A stretch of DNA of 64,000 bases from Pseudobdellovibrionaceae bacterium (GTDB taxonomy: Bacteria > Bdellovibrionota > Bdellovibrionia > Bdellovibrionales > Bdellovibrionaceae), in NCBI GenBank assembly GCA_016719575.1, contig JADJYV010000003.1, positions 1 through 64,000 on the forward strand, read 5' to 3'. This document shows positions 10,207 through 18,046 of this stretch, piece after piece (the stretch's first letter is position 1; each line of letters opens with the position of its first letter). The notes under the pieces are model-generated. The model had not been told where the DNA came from. It worked only from the letters and a program-made list of their open reading frames with translations, and searched no databases. Position numbers and translations under genes: made by a program.

Positions 10207-12024
10207 ATGAAAAAATTTGTTTGTTTCCTTTGCTGCTTGGTTCTGGTTTCTGAAAGAACCTTTGCCAGTGGCAGAGCTCAGATTATGTTCTTCCCATTGC
10301 CAACCACCGGCACGCCAGTGGTGATCGTGTTGACCAGCGGAACCACGTGGACTGTGCCGGCGGATTGGAACAGCAGTGATAACTCTATTCACCTTATTGG
10401 AGGCGGCGGCGGTTCAAAGGCCAGTGGCAGTTGCAATAACGGGCGTGGTGGCGGTGGCGGCGGGGCTTATTCGCTGAAGAACAATCTAAGTCTCACTCCG
10501 AACAGTAGCGTCAATATTCAAATCGGCGCCGCGGGTGCAGCCACTGGTACGGCAGGTGGGGACACTTGGTTTGTCGATAGTGCAACTGTCTTAGCGAAAG
10601 GTGGCGGGGGAGCGACGACGGGTACGGGTGCAGCAGGAGGAGCCGGTTCCCCGACGAGTATCGGGGACACGGTCTATGCTGGAGGCAGTGGCGGGCTCGC
10701 TAACGTATCCGAAGGCGGTGGCGGTGGTGGTGCCGGTGGCCCCAATGGCGCTGGTAAAGACGGAGGTCAAGCGGGAAGCAATGGTGGTGGTGGTGGTGGT
10801 GGCAGTGGTGGTGGCTCAAATGGTAGCAATGGAACCGCTACTAAAGGTGGTAATGGCGGTAATAATTTTGCTGGCAGCGGTGGTGGTATTGCTCCAGTCG
10901 GCAATGGCAATCCCGGTACTAACGGCGGAGGCGGAGCCGGTGGAACTGATGGCTTTCTCGGAGGCGCCGGCGGCGCAGGTATCGATCTCACTGGTAGCGT
11001 AGGCGCTGGTGGCGGTGGTGGCGGTGGTGGCGATAGCCACGGCGGCGGGGTCGGCGGCGGTTATGGCGGTGGAGCAGGAGGCACTGGCGATTGTGCCTCC
11101 CCAGGGACAGTTGGTGCACAAGGCGTTATTGTAATCAAATATACATCGTATGGGGGTGGGCCTGTTGTCGTCGCGCTTACTTCTGGCACATCGTGGACCG
11201 TACCCGCAAATTGGAACAGCGCGAACAACTCAATTGAATGCATCGGCGGCGGCGGTAAAGGCGGCGACTCGTCTCAAGTTGGTGGCACCAACAATGGCGG
11301 TGGTGGTGGTGGCGGCGGAGCATATTCGAAAATTACAAACTTAACGCTTACCGGTGGCGCGAACATATCCTATCAAATTGGTACGGGAGGAACTTGTGCT
11401 GGCTGCAGCGGTACTGACTCTTGGTTCAAAGACGGATCAACTGTTGTGGCTAAGGCGGGTGCTGGAACGAATAGTAAAGATGGCGGAGCTGGAGGTCTGG
11501 CCTCTAGTGGGGTTGGCACTACCAAATATTCAGGCGGCAATGGTGGCAGCAACTCCAACACTGGAATTAATGGTGCATCAGGGGGCGGCGGGGCCGCAGG
11601 GCCTAACGGAAACGGTGCCGCTGGAGGAAATAATGGAGCGCTTTCCGGTACAGGTGGTGGCGGCAGCGGTGGCGGCACTGCAGGTACGAGCCTAGGTTCC
11701 GGCAATGCCGGTAGCAATGGCGGAAATAATTCTTCTGGCTCTGGCGGCGGTGCGGGTGGCGCCAATACTTCCAATGGAACTGCCGGCACAAATGGCGGCG
11801 GCGGTGGCGGCGGTGGAAATAGTGCCAATGGCGCGAATGGCGGAAGCGGCATCGATCTTACGGCAACCCAAGGTAGCGGTGGTGGCGGTGGCGGTGGCGG
11901 CAGTTCGGCCTCAGTCGGAGGAGGCGGAGGTGGTCTGTATGGAGCAGGCGGTGGTGGCGGTGGCTGGGGAACCTATGGCGGCAATGGCGCTTCTGGAATT
12001 TGCGTAATCAAATATACTCCCTAA
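10207..12024 (+). CDS. Secreted polyglycine protein with two tandem domains
   Basis: This 605-residue protein has a signal peptide (MKKFVCFLCCLVLVSERTFA) and two copies of a glycine-rich domain. Each copy opens with VVxxLTSGTxWTVPAxWNS, then a Gly-cluster lead-in (IGGGG), a short beta part (INIQIG or ISYQIG, then DTWF or DSWF) and a long run of GGxGG and NGG repeats. Each closes with GxxVIKYT. The first copy covers about residues 35-315 and the second about 320-605. The pattern matches glycine-rich domains of phage receptor-binding tips, where glycine runs form polyglycine-II helices displaying variable loops, as in T-even gp38. The start lies 3 bp after the fibre stop with no strong ribosome binding site, suggesting translational coupling. 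A function as fibre-tip or surface adhesin is inferred. Confidence 0.75.
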   Translation: MKKFVCFLCCLVLVSERTFASGRAQIMFFPLPTTGTPVVIVLTSGTTWTVPADWNSSDNSIHLIGGGGGSKASGSCNNGRGGGGGGAYSLKNNLSLTPNSSVNIQIGAAGAATGTAGGDTWFVDSATVLAKGGGGATTGTGAAGGAGSPTSIGDTVYAGGSGGLANVSEGGGGGGAGGPNGAGKDGGQAGSNGGGGGGGSGGGSNGSNGTATKGGNGGNNFAGSGGGIAPVGNGNPGTNGGGGAGGTDGFLGGAGGAGIDLTGSVGAGGGGGGGGDSHGGGVGGGYGGGAGGTGDCASPGTVGAQGVIVIKYTSYGGGPVVVALTSGTSWTVPANWNSANNSIECIGGGGKGGDSSQVGGTNNGGGGGGGGAYSKITNLTLTGGANISYQIGTGGTCAGCSGTDSWFKDGSTVVAKAGAGTNSKDGGAGGLASSGVGTTKYSGGNGGSNSNTGINGASGGGGAAGPNGNGAAGGNNGALSGTGGGGSGGGTAGTSLGSGNAGSNGGNNSSGSGGGAGGANTSNGTAGTNGGGGGGGGNSANGANGGSGIDLTATQGSGGGGGGGGSSASVGGGGGGLYGAGGGGGGWGTYGGNGASGICVIKYTP

Positions 12025-12040
12025 CTTGCATGTGAAAAGG

Positions 12041-12226
12041 AAAATGCGAAGAATTTTTTGGTTCTTATATTTTTTTGTTCTAGCAGGTCTGATAGCCCCC
12101 GAGGGCATTTTTGCCGGCGGCCGAGCGCAGATCATGTTCTTCCCATTGCCAAGTGGCGGCACACCTGTGGTGATCGTCTTAACCAGCGGAACGACGTGGA
12201 CCGTGCCCGCAAATTGGAATAGCGGT
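12041..12226 (+). repeat. 186-bp direct repeat, copy 1
   Basis: By eye this copy is identical to 13038-13223. It covers the start codon, signal peptide and first domain strand of the second polyglycine gene. Identity ends abruptly inside the codons after WNSG, which suggests recent duplication or gene conversion. Confidence 0.9.
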
Positions 12227-13021
12227 GATAACTCAATCGAATGCATAGGTGGTGGCGGCAAAGGCGGCAACAGCCTTCCGAATGGCGGTAGTGACATAGC
12301 TGGAGGTGGTGGTGGTGGTGGTGGTTATTCAAAAATTACGAACTTAGCGCTTACCGGCGGCGCGAACATATCCTATCAAATTGGTGCGGGGGGAACTGGG
12401 GCAGGCGGGAGCGGATCCGACTCATGGTTTAAAGATACCTCGACCCTAGTTGCAAAAGGTGGTGCTGGTACAAATAGCGCAAATGGCGGGGCTGGAGGAT
12501 TGGCCTCCAGCGGCATAGGTACTACGAAGTATTCTGGCGGCACCGGTGGCTCGGCAACACCGGTTAGTGGCACAGCCGGTTCTGGTGGCGGCGGCGCCGC
12601 CGGCCCGAATGGAAACGGCGCATCGAGTGCGAACCCGAATTTGAATGCTGGTGGTTCGGGCGGTGGTGGCAGTAGCGGCGGAGCGAATGGCCTAGCGAGC
12701 ACTGGCGCTACTGGCGGTAACGGAGGGAATAATTTTAGTGGCTCCGGCGGAGGAGCCGGTGGCGCTTCAATGTTACCAGGAGCTACTGGTGCAGCTGGAG
12801 GTGGTGGTGGTGGCGGTGGCGGCATGGGTGCTGGCGGTATTGGGGGAGCCGGTACCGACCTTACTGGAACCGCAGGTGCCGGTGGCGGTGGTGGTGGCGG
12901 TGGAGGTAATGCAAATGGGCGGGCTGGTGGTTTATATGGAGCAGGCGGCGGTGGCGCGGGAGGAAATGCAAATGGTGGCAATGGCGCAGCCGGAATCTGC
13001 GTGATAAAATACACTCCTTAG
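12044..13021 (+). CDS. Secreted polyglycine protein, single domain (second of three)
   Basis: The start chosen is the ATG at 12044, preceded by an AAAAGGA ribosome binding site. An in-frame TTG at 12026 is less likely. The protein has about 325 residues: a signal peptide (MRRIFWFLYFFVLAGLIAPE), then GGRAQIMFFPLPSGGTP, shared with the third protein and similar in the first. One polyglycine domain follows, opening with TSGTTWTVPANWNSGDN and ending GICVIKYTP. Its body most resembles the second domain of the preceding protein (DNSIECIGGGGKGG, ITNLALTGGANISYQIG). It lies 19 bp after the preceding gene and is co-oriented. A surface or fibre-tip adhesin role is inferred. Confidence 0.75.
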   Translation: MRRIFWFLYFFVLAGLIAPEGIFAGGRAQIMFFPLPSGGTPVVIVLTSGTTWTVPANWNSGDNSIECIGGGGKGGNSLPNGGSDIAGGGGGGGGYSKITNLALTGGANISYQIGAGGTGAGGSGSDSWFKDTSTLVAKGGAGTNSANGGAGGLASSGIGTTKYSGGTGGSATPVSGTAGSGGGGAAGPNGNGASSANPNLNAGGSGGGGSSGGANGLASTGATGGNGGNNFSGSGGGAGGASMLPGATGAAGGGGGGGGGMGAGGIGGAGTDLTGTAGAGGGGGGGGGNANGRAGGLYGAGGGGAGGNANGGNGAAGICVIKYTP

Positions 13022-13037
13022 CTTAAATGCGAAAGGG

Positions 13038-13223
13038 AAAATGCGAAGAATTTTTTGGTTCTTATATTTTTTTGTTCTAGCAGGTCTGATAGCCCCCGAG
13101 GGCATTTTTGCCGGCGGCCGAGCGCAGATCATGTTCTTCCCATTGCCAAGTGGCGGCACACCTGTGGTGATCGTCTTAACCAGCGGAACGACGTGGACCG
13201 TGCCCGCAAATTGGAATAGCGGT
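13038..13223 (+). repeat. 186-bp direct repeat, copy 2
   Basis: This copy matches 12041-12226 exactly by eye and forms the 5' end of the third polyglycine gene. The downstream bodies differ, so the constant leader is joined to different glycine-rich bodies. Confidence 0.9.
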
Positions 13224-13997
13224 AATAACAAAATTGAATTGATCGGCGGTGGATCTGGCGGGAAATCAAGTGGCGGTTGTAACAATGGCCGGGGCGGTGG
13301 CGCTGGGGGAGCTTACTCCAGAAAAAATAATATTACTCTCACGCCAAGCAGTGTTGTGAATATACAAATTGGAACAGGTGGCGCTGCCGGGGCTGCGGGC
13401 ACCGACACGTGGTTCGTTAATAACACGACGGTTCTTGCAAAAGGTGGCGGTGCGCCGGTCGGAGCCACAGGGGGAACTGGCGGAGCCGGGTCGCCCACAA
13501 GTATTGGTGACCTGGTATATGCTGGTGGCTCTGGAGGAACTGCTGGCATTGGGCAATGGGGTGGAGCCAGTGGAGGTGGAGCTGGTGGTCCAAATGGAGT
13601 TGGCGCCAATGGTCTCAGCGGTGATCAGGATAGTGGTTCTGGCGGCGGCGGGAATGGTGGTGGAACTGCAGGTGGTGCTCCAACGGCATCGGTCGGAGGC
13701 AATGGTGGAAACAGCTCGCTTGGCTCTGGCGGTGGCGTCGGCGATGCAAACGCCGGCAATCCTGGAACTAACGGCGGCGGTGGTGCCGGGGGATATGATC
13801 AATTTAGCGGCGGGGCTGGCGGTTCTGGCATTGACCTTACCGGCGCTGTGGGTGGCGGTGGTGGTGGCGGAGCTGGTGGTGACCAGGGCACGGGTGGAAG
13901 CGGCGGGAATTATGGCGCTGGCGGCGGCGGAGCAGGAGATTGTGGTCTTGGTGGCGCTGGAGCAAATGGAGTGATCGTTATCACCTACACTCCATGA
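13041..13997 (+). CDS. Secreted polyglycine protein, single domain (third of three)
   Basis: This 318-residue protein starts at ATG 13041, just after AAAGGG. The leader and first strand are identical to the preceding protein. The body instead resembles the first domain of the 10207 protein (NKIELIGGGSGG, CNNGRGGG, YSRKNNITLTPSSVVNIQIG, SPTSIGDLVYAGG), with glycine repeats and the ending GVIVITYTP. The three genes thus carry two domain subtypes, A (SPTSIGD) and B (ASSGxGTTKYSGG), arranged A-B, B, A. This suggests duplication and shuffling. Its role is probably like that of its neighbours: a secreted or surface binding protein acting with the fibre. Confidence 0.75.
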   Translation: MRRIFWFLYFFVLAGLIAPEGIFAGGRAQIMFFPLPSGGTPVVIVLTSGTTWTVPANWNSGNNKIELIGGGSGGKSSGGCNNGRGGGAGGAYSRKNNITLTPSSVVNIQIGTGGAAGAAGTDTWFVNNTTVLAKGGGAPVGATGGTGGAGSPTSIGDLVYAGGSGGTAGIGQWGGASGGGAGGPNGVGANGLSGDQDSGSGGGGNGGGTAGGAPTASVGGNGGNSSLGSGGGVGDANAGNPGTNGGGGAGGYDQFSGGAGGSGIDLTGAVGGGGGGGAGGDQGTGGSGGNYGAGGGGAGDCGLGGAGANGVIVITYTP

Positions 13998-14018
13998 TTC
14001 TATTCGTCGAGAACAAGG

Positions 14019-14297
14019 TTACAACGGCAACATACATTGGAATTCAGACTTCTTGCCCTCAAGCGTGAGAGTGGACTCAAAAATCCCAGTCATCTGGTCG
14101 TATCGACCAGAAAGAGATCCGATCTCATACAAGTCAGCATCGTCTCCGGGGCCTTTAGAATATAAATCAAATTTTAAGGATTGAGGGACAATGTCTCCAT
14201 TGCCAATAAACTCCTGTGAGGTTTTTCCACTTTTAAGTAGTTGAACTTGGAAGCCACTCAAAGTGTTTCCCCAGACTAGCAAAATAAGGCCAGGCAC
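14019..14297 (-). CDS. Hypothetical small protein, start uncertain
   Basis: From a GTG at 14297 the frame gives 92 residues (LSGFQVQLLKSGKTSQEFIG ... STLTLEGKKSEFQCMLPL), which look like a small beta-rich secreted domain. The frame stays open upstream to about 14425. There it would encode signal-peptide-like residues (FPPFFLAINCFATVGQPPKE), but no ATG, GTG or TTG begins that part. A one-base error or an unusual start may hide the real N-terminus. The family is not recognised. It converges with the polyglycine operon. Confidence 0.4.
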   Translation of the reverse strand: MPGLILLVWGNTLSGFQVQLLKSGKTSQEFIGNGDIVPQSLKFDLYSKGPGDDADLYEIGSLSGRYDQMTGIFESTLTLEGKKSEFQCMLPL

Positions 14298-14582
14298 GGA
14301 GACACTTTGACATGTTAGAGTCGGTTTCTTCTCTTTGGGTGGCTGCCCAACAGTTGCAAAACAGTTTATAGCAAGAAAAAACGGGGGAAAGATGTGACAA
14401 ACTTTTTGACAGTGACCTTCAGTGGCTTGTTATAAATCGTTTAGCCACCCTTTTGAGTCCTAATCAAATAAAACTCATTTCAAGAATGGAATATTTCTCG
14501 CAAAGAACATATGAAAGTATCACTTCGTTTGAAAATTGGGAAATTAATCCCACAAACATAAGGGCGGAATCTGTTTTTAGAC

Positions 14583-15878
14583 ATGCAGAAGGCTACACTC
14601 TTTTTCTTAATAAATCTTTGTTTTATTTCGGTGTCGGCTGAGGCTTTCCAATGTCGTTCACTATTTAGTTATGACTCAAATGACTTTACGCGGGATCGTC
14701 GTCTATTAAAGCCCCATGTTATTTCAATAACTCAAACTGCTGCCAAAGCAAGAACGTGGATTAGGAATCATTTAAAGATGCAAGTGTCTGAAGAAAGTTC
14801 ATTTAGCCAAAGATATGAAAGTATTAAATCTCTTCCGATGGGCTTTTTGATCGCAGCACCAGGGCACAATGTTTTAAGAAACAAAAAACAAATAGAGGAC
14901 CTAAAAGAATACATTAAAAATAACAATCAAGGTGATTTTTCAAAAGACCCAATTCTATTAAATATAATAACGAATCAGTCAGGCAAAATCGACAGCGTTG
15001 ATATATGGAATGCGCATCATCGATTGGTGGCGTATCAAGAGCTAAATTACCAAACGATTTCAGATATCAGTAAAAGCAACATGGAAATTTTAGTTAATGG
15101 TGTGACTTCGAAAGGTGAAAAGTGGAGTCATTATGTTCCAGCCGCTGGATTATCAGCTGAAAATCTTAAAAAGTATCCAAGAGTGAGTGAAGTTAGTGAT
15201 GTTCAACCAAATACTATTAAAATTCCTGGGGACATTTCTAACTTTTCATTGTCATCAGAAACGACACTTAAGGACTTAGGCGCTAAAACTCAACAAAAAC
15301 GAATTGCCGTCTATTTTGGAACTTTTGATCCAGTTCACGAAGGGCATATTGCAACAATCAAAAGTATCGTGAAACAACTTAATATTGATGAGGCAATTTT
15401 GTTTCACAATATGAATCCCCTGCACAAACCGAATTCAACCTCTTCCTATGATCGGCTGCAAATGTTAAATTTGCGAATTCAAAACGAAGATAAACTCAAT
15501 GCGTTTCAAGACGACTCTGGTTTCATAATTAAGGAGTTTGGCAAAGACCTTTTGATTGAGCAAATTAAACAAAAATACGCCACAAGCGAGATTTACGAAG
15601 TTTTAGGAGATGATTCTTACGAGACGTTGATGGGATACGGGCAAATCAAGCCAACTGATAATCGCAGGTACGTTGTCATGAGTCGCGAATCGGGGCGTAA
15701 AGTAAATATTCCGCCCTATTTAAAGCAACAGATTATTGAAGTGCAAAACGATGTTGTAAATGGCTTAAGTTCGACATTGGTGCGTAAAAAAATTCAAAAC
15801 AGTGAGGGTATAGGTGATGACCTCGTGGCTCCAGAAGTCTTAGAATATATTCAGAAAAATGACCTTTATAAACCATGA
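14583..15878 (+). CDS. Exported ParB-like / NMN-adenylyltransferase-like fusion
   Basis: This 431-residue protein starts with a signal peptide (MQKATLFFLINLCFISVSAEA). Residues about 75-175 resemble the ParB/sulfiredoxin fold (AAPGHNVLRNKKQIEDLKEY ... DIWNAHHRLVAYQEL). From about residue 238 there is a nucleotidylyltransferase domain of the NadD/NMNAT type, with both signature motifs: GTFDPVHEGH (HxGH) and GLSSTLVRKKI (SSTxxR). Family members transfer AMP to nicotinate or nicotinamide mononucleotide to make NAD, normally in the cytoplasm, so export is odd. The substrate here is unknown, and the ParB-like domain may bind or cleave a nucleotide. It stands alone between a convergent hypothetical gene and an exported EEP-family enzyme. 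Confidence 0.7.
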   Translation: MQKATLFFLINLCFISVSAEAFQCRSLFSYDSNDFTRDRRLLKPHVISITQTAAKARTWIRNHLKMQVSEESSFSQRYESIKSLPMGFLIAAPGHNVLRNKKQIEDLKEYIKNNNQGDFSKDPILLNIITNQSGKIDSVDIWNAHHRLVAYQELNYQTISDISKSNMEILVNGVTSKGEKWSHYVPAAGLSAENLKKYPRVSEVSDVQPNTIKIPGDISNFSLSSETTLKDLGAKTQQKRIAVYFGTFDPVHEGHIATIKSIVKQLNIDEAILFHNMNPLHKPNSTSSYDRLQMLNLRIQNEDKLNAFQDDSGFIIKEFGKDLLIEQIKQKYATSEIYEVLGDDSYETLMGYGQIKPTDNRRYVVMSRESGRKVNIPPYLKQQIIEVQNDVVNGLSSTLVRKKIQNSEGIGDDLVAPEVLEYIQKNDLYKP

Positions 15879-15892
15879 GTCCATTAAAGGAC

Positions 15893-15930
15893 GAGCCTGG
15901 TTTTTCATTAATAAGAGGCTCTATTTTATT
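15893..15930 (+). terminator. Possible weak terminator
   Basis: GAGCCT at 15893 pairs with AGGCTC at 15916, across a 17-nt loop, followed by TATTTTATT. The short stem and long loop make this weak. Confidence 0.3.
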
Positions 15931-15964
15931 GACTTGCAGTCATCATTAATCAATAGTTCCCGCA

Positions 15965-16777
15965 ATGATTGAAGTTAAACAAACCCTATTCATCCTACTT
16001 ATTTTAATCGTTCAGCCGGGCCTGGCTTTCGCAGGTGTAAAGCAGAACTCTAGTACCTTTAAAACCTTAACCTTGAACATTCACTGTGCGCAAAACAATT
16101 GGAAGTTTCGGCTAACGCACATTTTAGATGAGGTTGTGCGGATATCACCTGATGTGATTGCTTTTCAAGAGGTTTGTGAAGAAGATTCCAAACGCGAGAC
16201 CCAGGCTTTATTTATTCAATCCTATCTAGTTAAAAAAGGTTATCCCTTTAAAGCCATGTCAGAGCAGTTCACTCACTTTGCCTGGGCTAATAAGTTCAAA
16301 GAATATGTTCTACTAATTTCAAAACATAAGGTTGAGAGTATTGAAAAGGACTATTTGCCTGCGTCTCCTTTGCAGCGAGGTTATGTGGCTTTTTTGATCA
16401 ATGATGTTTGGTATATTAATACCCACTTAGAGTACAAAAGCGAAAACGCGAAATTCCGCCAAGAACAGATTTATTTTTTAATGAATCGATTTCAGCAGTT
16501 TCCACATGTGATTATGGGAGACTTTAACTCTTCGCCAAAAAGTGCAGAGCAAAACCAATTAATTCAAAATGGTTATAAAAACTATTTCCCTGGGAATACT
16601 CACACCGGTGCTGAAGATGGTAATGAGAGTGCTCGAATTGACGGTTATTGGTTTTCAAAATTACTCCTGCCTGACATTAACTTTTTAGGTGGAGAGATTT
16701 TACTTAAAGAAAAAGTTAACGGTCAGTACCTGAGCGATCACTTTGCCGTGCTAGCGATCTTTCAGTTCAAAAAATAA
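15965..16777 (+). CDS. Exported endonuclease/exonuclease/phosphatase-family protein
   Basis: This 270-residue protein has an N-terminal signal peptide (FILLILIVQPGLAFA) and all the expected motifs of the EEP superfamily (DNase I, exonuclease III, sphingomyelinase). These are TLNIHC with the metal-site Asn, IAFQEVC with the metal-binding Glu, INTHLEY with the catalytic His, MGDFNSSP and LSDHFAV. The family is metal-dependent and cleaves phosphodiesters in nucleic acids or phospholipids. The length suits a one-domain secreted enzyme. The substrate (prey DNA, RNA or lipid) cannot be told from sequence. An RNase HI remnant follows. Confidence 0.8.
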   Translation: MIEVKQTLFILLILIVQPGLAFAGVKQNSSTFKTLTLNIHCAQNNWKFRLTHILDEVVRISPDVIAFQEVCEEDSKRETQALFIQSYLVKKGYPFKAMSEQFTHFAWANKFKEYVLLISKHKVESIEKDYLPASPLQRGYVAFLINDVWYINTHLEYKSENAKFRQEQIYFLMNRFQQFPHVIMGDFNSSPKSAEQNQLIQNGYKNYFPGNTHTGAEDGNESARIDGYWFSKLLLPDINFLGGEILLKEKVNGQYLSDHFAVLAIFQFKK

Positions 16778-16840
16778 TTTCAGCAAGGTGATGGAGACAG
16801 CATTTTAGCCAAGTACAATGCGAATAATAATAGCAATAGC

Positions 16841-17140
16841 ATGGAATTTCAGGCCGCTATCGAAGCCCTGAGTTTTGTTCCTGAGAATTCAAACGTTACT
16901 CTGTTCTCGGATTCTAGAATACTGGTTGACGCCATGAAAAAGGGTGATCCTCTGCGTGCGCATCAAGCTCAAATTGAGGCTCTTAGGCGCTTTAACGACA
17001 AACATACAATTAAGTGGCAATGGGTAAAAGCGCACAATGGTAATAAGATGAATGAGCGTTGCGATGAACTTTGCACTTTGGCTAGAATTAACGCCATACC
17101 TAATGCCTTTCGTTTCACTTCCTCTTCAAAGACTGAATGA
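16841..17140 (+). pseudogene. N-terminally truncated RNase HI-like fragment
   Basis: The 99 residues match the central and C-terminal part of RNase HI: MEFQAAIEAL (the MEL helix with catalytic Glu), VTLFSDSRILV (second Asp), WQWVKAHNGNKMNERCDEL (substrate handle and last Asp). The first catalytic strand and its Asp are missing. The frame upstream reads KYNANNNSNS, similar to the loop before MEL in RNase HI, but it then runs directly into the stop codon of the EEP gene. Three of four catalytic acids are therefore present, and activity is unlikely. It may be a deletion remnant or lack its start because of an error. It overlaps the convergent YaiI/YqxD gene by 26 bp. Confidence 0.55.
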
Positions 17141-17564
17141 TCTGATCTAATTTGGCTAAAAAGTTTGAACGACTTTTTTTGTCCATGGGGGCTGGGCCTC
17201 CGCGCATTTCTCCCATGTGTCGTAAGTTTTGCATCAGTTCACGATTTGAAACGGCAGATCCGATATTATCTTCAGTAAACTCAAAGCCTTTAGGGTTTAG
17301 GACTCGGCCTAATTTTTTTATGCACCGATTGGCTAAAAGCACATCAGTGGTAATCACAATGTCTCGGCTAGTAACTTGTGCTTCAATCCAGTCGTCTGCA
17401 GCATCGAAGTTTCCAGAAACCACTTTCATTTCGATTAAGGTATCGATTGGTATGTTTTGAAACTGATTAGCTACGACATAAGTTTTGATTTGATAGCGTG
17501 CAGCGACTTTATAAGTTTCATCTTTTACTGGGCATGCATCGGCATCGATGTAAATACGAATCAT
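17115..17564 (-). CDS. YaiI/YqxD (DUF188, UPF0178) family protein
   Basis: This 149-residue protein opens MIRIYIDADACPVKDE, the DUF188 signature with conserved Asp residues. It later has FDAADDWIEAQV, DIVITTDVLLANRCI and the family's C-terminal pattern MRGGPAPMDKKSRSNFLAKLD. Length and motifs match the family. These proteins have a PIN-like fold and no firmly established role. The start is the ATG at 17564. tRNA-Arg(CCU) lies upstream on the same strand about 220 bp away, with no recognised gene between. Confidence 0.88.
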   Translation of the reverse strand: MIRIYIDADACPVKDETYKVAARYQIKTYVVANQFQNIPIDTLIEMKVVSGNFDAADDWIEAQVTSRDIVITTDVLLANRCIKKLGRVLNPKGFEFTEDNIGSAVSNRELMQNLRHMGEMRGGPAPMDKKSRSNFLAKLDQIIQSLKRK

Positions 17565-17786
17565 GCAACTAGAGTGTCAGAGTTATAGCCGTATCCCAAT
17601 GCATAACTCGAAGCAATAAGCTCTAATCTCGTTTCGTTTACGCCGCCATTTATCGTTTTACATTTTTACTTTGCTCAAATACGGCTCTGCTCGTAATTGG
17701 AATCCTGCTTGGTATTTTGTGAAAGGGCTGGGGTTTTGGAGCTTCGCGCTTTTTTTAAAAGAGTTGAGTTCGAACTCTTTGACAAT

Positions 17787-17862
17787 TGGTGACCTCACCA
17801 GGAGTTGAACCTGGATCTACCGTTTAGGAAACGGTAGCTCTATCCACTTGAGCTATGAGGTC
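17787..17862 (-). tRNA. tRNA-Arg (anticodon CCU)
   Basis: A full cloverleaf reads on the minus strand: acceptor GACCTCA with TGAGGTC, D-arm GCTC/GAGC, anticodon stem ACCGT/ACGGT with loop TTCCTAA giving anticodon CCU, T-arm with TTCAACT, and an encoded CCA. It reads AGG arginine codons. Confidence 0.95.
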
Positions 17863-17872
17863 ATTTCCCAAA

Positions 17873-17901
17873 GTTTTAAAGTTTTGCTTCCGACATGTCA
17901 A
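17873..17901 (-). promoter_or_regulatory. Sigma70-type promoter for tRNA-Arg(CCU)
   Basis: On the minus strand TTGACA (17896-17901) is followed after 17 bp by TAAAAC (17873-17878), ending about 10 bp upstream of the tRNA 5' end. The -35 box is perfect and the -10 box has four of six consensus bases. Confidence 0.6.
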
Positions 17902-18046
17902 GGTATGGTCCCTCGTTGGCCCCGCGTCTCTTTTTGAAACACTGTCCCGTTCTCTGTACTCGAATTGTGGGTATTTTGCTACCATGAGAGGTTCTACGCT
18001 GTTGAGCACGTTGGTGGGTTCAGTTTATGGAATTTGGGGGGCTCGA

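Noticed and set aside
10767..13014. Long minus-strand open frames rich in proline opposite the polyglycine genes
   Set aside because: They are the complement of glycine codons (GGC/GGT read as GCC/ACC and CCx) and have no start signals or protein-like features.
10207..13997. Similarity of the polyglycine proteins to mycobacterial PE_PGRS proteins
   Set aside because: There is no PE domain, the leader is a normal signal peptide, and the TSGTTWTVPANWNS opening fits phage-tip-type glycine-rich domains instead.
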